Shown here piece by piece: positions 60,126 through 64,000 of a stretch of DNA of 64,000 nucleotides. The notes below the pieces were generated by a model. It worked only from the letters and a program-made list of their open reading frames with translations, did not search any database and had not been told where the DNA came from. The stretch is from positions 1 to 64,000 of the forward strand of contig JAECUM010093605.1 of assembly GCA_016617855.1 (NCBI GenBank), read 5' to 3'. The position numbers and the translations under genes are program-made. The stretch comes from Megalonaias nervosa. Its lineage: Eukaryota; Mollusca; Bivalvia; Unionida; Unionidae. Position 1 is the stretch's first letter; each line of letters opens with the position of its first letter.

Positions 60126-60211
60126 TTTCTTTGGAAACTTGACCATGGTAGGTCATTGAGTGAGTTTCAGTAAAGAGAGTAGATACATGTATATATTGCA
60201 TTTGTTTGGAG

Positions 60212-60535
60212 TGTGTGATTTGGATTTTTTTTATGTAGCTTTAACAATTTTTCAGTCCTATCGCTACAGTGTCTGCAGTGTGGCAGTTTATAATGATATC
60301 TAGCACTGAGGCATCATGCTGCAGACATGTGGCATCATGTACCACCCAGTCACATTATCCTGACAAGTGGCCAACCAGTCCTAACACTAACCTCTTAATG
60401 CTGAGCACTAAGCAAGGCAGCTACTAGTACCATTTTTATAAGTCTTAGATATGACTTGTCCAGGCTTCGAACCCATGACCTCCTGCATCTGAGGTGGGTT
60501 CTCTAACCACTTAGGCCACTGGTGCGGTCATATTT
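60212..60535 (-). mobile_element. tRNA-derived SINE, copy 2 (uninterrupted)
   Basis: On the minus strand the head has AGTGGCCTAAGTGGTTAGAG and GGGTTCGAAGCC as A and B boxes. The body matches the copy at 6118-6582 (CTAACCTCTTAATGCTGA, TACTAGTACCATTTTTATAA, CTGCAGTGTGGCAGTTTATA) but lacks the 96 bp palindrome. Length is about 324 bp. Confidence 0.8.
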
Positions 60536-61134
60536 TGTTTGGAAACATTAGAAATGCTTTGGACTTTTTGTTGTAGAGTGTAGCTGCAGTATCTGTTTAC
60601 TGCAGCAAACCCCAAGCAATAGAATTAAATATTAAATACATTAAATCAAAAGCAACCAGAATAGCACAGTGACAAAATATAGGACAAGAGCACAATAAAT
60701 TAGAATTCAAATAACTTAAGTGACTGCCAAGTTCAAAATAAAGAGTCTATAACAAAGGTGTGCCTTTTGTTTTTTTAGAGTTATTAATATTTTTAGTGTT
60801 TCTGCCCATCCTTCAATCCATCCATCCATTTTTCATTCACACTTTTTTTGACTTGTGCTTTTCTTGTTACCCATCCAAATTTCACAGAAGCAAATATATC
60901 AATAAAGCATTAATCAAATTAAACAAATGCAAACATATAATTCCTGCCATTTTCCTGTATACTTTGTAAATATGAATTTCCTATATATTGAATTTTTGAC
61001 AGATCCTTCTATTCCCTAACAGACATTATGAGTGCAGGGAATGTGGAATATAGATGACCCCGTCTTTTTTCTCAGCTACACATATGTTATTACTATACAT
61101 GCTAGAATCTTTAAAAATAATATTTTCTTGCCAG

Positions 61135-62211
61135 GTGTAGATGCACAGAAACCTCCAAGACCTGATTCAGCTAAACTGGGTACAGCTTCACTTGGATTTC
61201 CTCCAGGACCTGAAAAGTTACGTGTAGCTAGTGCCGAATCTGTACGGACAAGTACAATTCCTCGACCAAAACCTCACATTGTACGGCCCCAGGCAGCAGC
61301 TCATATCATTACACAAAACTCGCAAATACCAGCAGGAGGGAGTGGGCATGCAGAAGACAGGAAAATAGTGGTGGTCAATAGTGATTTCATGGAAAAGGTG
61401 CCGGCCATGCTCAGAGCTGGAAACATAGGAGGAGTGCATAGTCCAGGACAGCCTTCTTCCACACAGGCTGTTCAGTCAACAGGAACAACAAGTTATCCAC
61501 ACCGTGGCATGGAGCAAAAAACAACCTATGCTGTATCAAGCATAATCATGCCTAAAACTGTTGGTGCTCCTTTAATTATGGCAAATGGACTATCAAGACA
61601 GTCAACAGCGCCAGTTTCAAGTGCCACAGTCCCATCTCAGGCTGGCTTAAATGTCAGATATGAAGGGGCAGTGTACGATGATAATGGTTTACGGATTGAT
61701 CGAACTCCTACGGATGATGAAATAAATCATTTGTGGGAGAACGTTAGGAATTGTTTGAGTCGAAATAACCATGCAGGACCAGCAGTGTCAAATTCAGTTA
61801 ACTACACAAATAATGAACTTCATCAACCTCAACTTACATCATCGCGACAAGCCGCACCCATGTCCAATAAATACATCGACGGCAATGCTTTAGGTCAGTT
61901 TACAAGTTTGAACAGGGTTGCACCAAATTCACAGTCACACTTGCAACAACAACAGCAACAGTATCAAACATCTATTTATGGTACTAATAGTTTGCGCAGA
62001 CAAAATTCATCGGAAAATGCAAATGGGACTGCTACAAAACGGTATGGTTTGTTGCATCAGAGGAGACAGCAGCAGAATCCTAATAGTCTGAAGGCCCGCA
62101 GCAGACTTTCGGCAGGCAAGTCACAACAGTATGCAGTATATCAGGCCCCTGTTCCAAGTTACAGTGACCCACAACAGAGTGGTGTGCCCCCTTTTCTACC
62201 AACACAGGAGA
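61135..62211 (+). CDS. CEP126: CEP126-like gene, large 3' exon
   Basis: Acceptor TCTTGCCAG and consensus donor GAGA|GTAAGT bound a 1,077 bp exon. It starts with two bases that complete a Gly codon and ends with one base of the next, so more exons must follow outside the window. The peptide starts GVDAQKPPRPDSAKLG. A moderately conserved-looking acidic/helical segment (RTPTDDEINHLWENVRNCL) sits in the middle, in a Ser/Gln/Asn-rich disordered context with a short polyQ. The DDEINxLWExVR block may be a protein contact site. Confidence 0.78.
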
Positions 62212-63186
62212 GTAAGTAGTCAAACCTAACTGATCTAGAGTCAGTCAGCATTTTCATTTTTTGTGGATAAAAGTTAGTAATAAATTTATTCTTATTTTTA
62301 TATCCCACCACAACAGTGGTAAGGCATATAATGTTACTACCTGTCTGTCCGTCATTTCCTGGTTGGGTTTTAATTTTAAGTCATTTTGGGGATTGGTGGG
62401 GTTTCCTAAACCTATTTCTAGAGTTAGATTTTTTTGAAGTGTTGTTTGTTTTTATTAGATAGGGAGACATAGCTAAATTATCTGACAGCAGCTGCAGTTA
62501 TTGGTAGTATAAAATTCTGTGTTCAAGTTTCTTGTTAAGTTTTTACAAGCCATGTACAATGGGAGCACAGCCTAGATTGAAACGCCACATTCCAAGGAAC
62601 TGTACAGTTGTATATTAATATCTCTTTGCATTTTATTATGTTTCAAAGTAGACAGTAGTTGTTTTCAGGTGGCATTGAGAATTGTACCCTATGATGAATT
62701 GGACAAATTATTCCAGTATCTGTGCTCCATGCTTGAAAACATCCAAAACAGTATTTCTCCATTCCATGAAAACTCCTAGAATTGATTGACGCATACTCAC
62801 CCACATCCTACCTGAAGTTTGATGTTGTTCCAATATTAAACCTGCCTGCTGCAATGTTGTCACAATCATGGTAGCTGTAGGGGTCCACAGTATTGCCTAT
62901 TTATTGCTTGTATACTGTCTAACTGAACCTTGTAAATGTATTGTTTGGTACAGGTAGATTTTCTTTCTTTCTAGTGATGGTTTTTGTTATTTAAATTGTG
63001 CCAAAAAGGTATGTAGCAAATTAAGCATTTTGATGAAGATGACTTCTCTACAGGAAATTACTTTTTGGGGACAAAGGTGGTTTGCCTCAGAATTTGTTTA
63101 AATTCCACAGTTCAGCCTACTTTCTTGATTAGTTAGAAACTGGTACTTTCCATCACAGGTGTACAATTACCTTTTGCTTATAGCAT
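62212..63186. other. intron of the CEP126-like gene (3' side)
   Basis: No exon or strong repeat is recognised. The following tandem array continues to the window end. Confidence 0.5.
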
Positions 63187-64000
63187 GTAGTACACATTGT
63201 AGATGGAATAAAGATTGGTTTAGCATTAACTGAGTACACACTGTAGATGGAATAAAGACTGGTTTAGCATTAATTAAGTACACACTATGTAGATGGAATA
63301 AAGATTGGTTTGGAATTAATTGAGTACACACTGTAGATGGAATAAAGATTGGTTTAACATTAACTGAGTACATACTGTACAAATAGAATAAAGATCGTTT
63401 TGGAACTGAGTACACACTGTGTATATGGAATAAAGATTGGTTTATTATTAATTTAGTACACACTGTGTAGATGGAATAAAGATAGGTTTAACATTAATTG
63501 AATACACATTGTAGATGGAATAAAGATTGGTTTATTATTAATTTAGTACACACTGTGTACTAGATGGAATAAAGATTGGTTTAGCATTATTTGACTAAAC
63601 ACTGTGTACTAGATGGAATACATATTGGTTTAGCATTAATTGAGTACACACTGTATAAAGGGAATAAATATTGGTTTGAAAATTAAGTATGCACTGTGTA
63701 TATGGAAAGAAGATTGTTTTAGCATTAATTGAGGACACACTGTTGATGGAATAAAGATAGTTTAGGATTATTTCAGTACTCACTGTGTAGATGGAATAAA
63801 GATTCGAATTACTTGAATACACCCTGTAGACAGAATAAAGATTGGTTTAACAATAATTGAATATACACTGTGTAGATGGAATGAAGATTGGTTTAGCATT
63901 TAAATGAGTACACTCTGTGCAAATAGAATAAAGATTAGTTTGAAATTGAGTACACACTGTGTAGATGGAAAGTAGATTGGTTAAGCATTAATTGAGTACA
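63187..64000. repeat. tandem array, about 45 bp unit, reaching the window edge
   Basis: About 18 degenerate units with GAGTACACACTGTGTAGATG followed by GAATAAAGATTGGTTTAGCA and ATTAATT. Unit length varies (about 38-48 bp). Each unit carries an AATAAA word, but in a tandem context this is not evidence of polyadenylation. Minus-strand open frames here are repeat artefacts. Confidence 0.92.

Larger units (their letters stand above)
58581..61134. other. intron of the CEP126-like gene
   Basis: It contains the third ATAAG/ATATAC copy (59,545-59,723), a tandem array (59,841-60,125) and the second copy of the SINE family seen at 6.1 kb. No exon is supported. Confidence 0.6.

Noticed and set aside
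63187..64000. CRISPR-like regularly spaced repeats
   Set aside because: Units are contiguous and degenerate with no distinct spacers, in a eukaryotic genome; this is a minisatellite.

Overview
Host. The window looks like nuclear DNA of an invertebrate metazoan, most likely a mollusc and probably a bivalve. Genes are split by long AT-rich introns with GT/AG junctions. There are many dinucleotide microsatellites, tRNA-derived SINEs (one with a mollusc-like AAC-repeat tail), many palindromic MITEs, a decayed LINE and, as the main feature, an integrated virus-like element. The animal assignment is firm; the phylum is an inference from repeat style.

Layout. (1) About 0.6-7.4 kb, + strand: the 3' part of a host gene ending in an SH3 domain, built from six phase-compatible exons plus one likely upstream exon. 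A broken inverted copy of its fifth exon lies at 8.8-9.3 kb. (2) 7.4-25.2 kb: a gene desert full of repeats, holding a fragment of a viral-type family B DNA polymerase exonuclease domain (10.9-11.7 kb, minus), a decayed LINE reverse transcriptase (12.2-13.7 kb), two copies of a TIR transposon with nested insertions, SINEs and microsatellites. (3) 25,220-37,187: a nearly 12 kb Polinton/Maverick-like (adintovirus-like) element with about 250 bp terminal inverted repeats, flanked by a 6 bp TCAAAT duplication. (4) 37.2-42 kb: repeats and a TIR element with hAT-like coding relics. (5) About 42.1-62.2 kb, + strand: the gene for a CEP126-like centrosome and cilium protein; its last exons lie beyond the window. 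The window ends in a tandem array of units of about 45 bp.

The viral element. Its genes cover virion and replication functions: a coiled-coil protein, a decayed small gene, a basic amphipathic protein, a double-jelly-roll-type major capsid protein, a small basic capsid-associated protein, an adenain-type cysteine protease, a free HNH nuclease, a zinc-ribbon protein, one long polymerase - SF1 helicase - HNH coding unit, a DDE integrase, a parvovirus-style phospholipase A2 protein and an FtsK/HerA-type packaging ATPase. Nearly all large genes carry frameshifts or in-frame stops, and the two TIRs differ at roughly one position in nine by eye, so this is an old, dead insertion. It landed inside a palindromic repeat. 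An uninterrupted copy of that repeat at 18.5 kb serves as the empty site and fixes both boundaries to the base.
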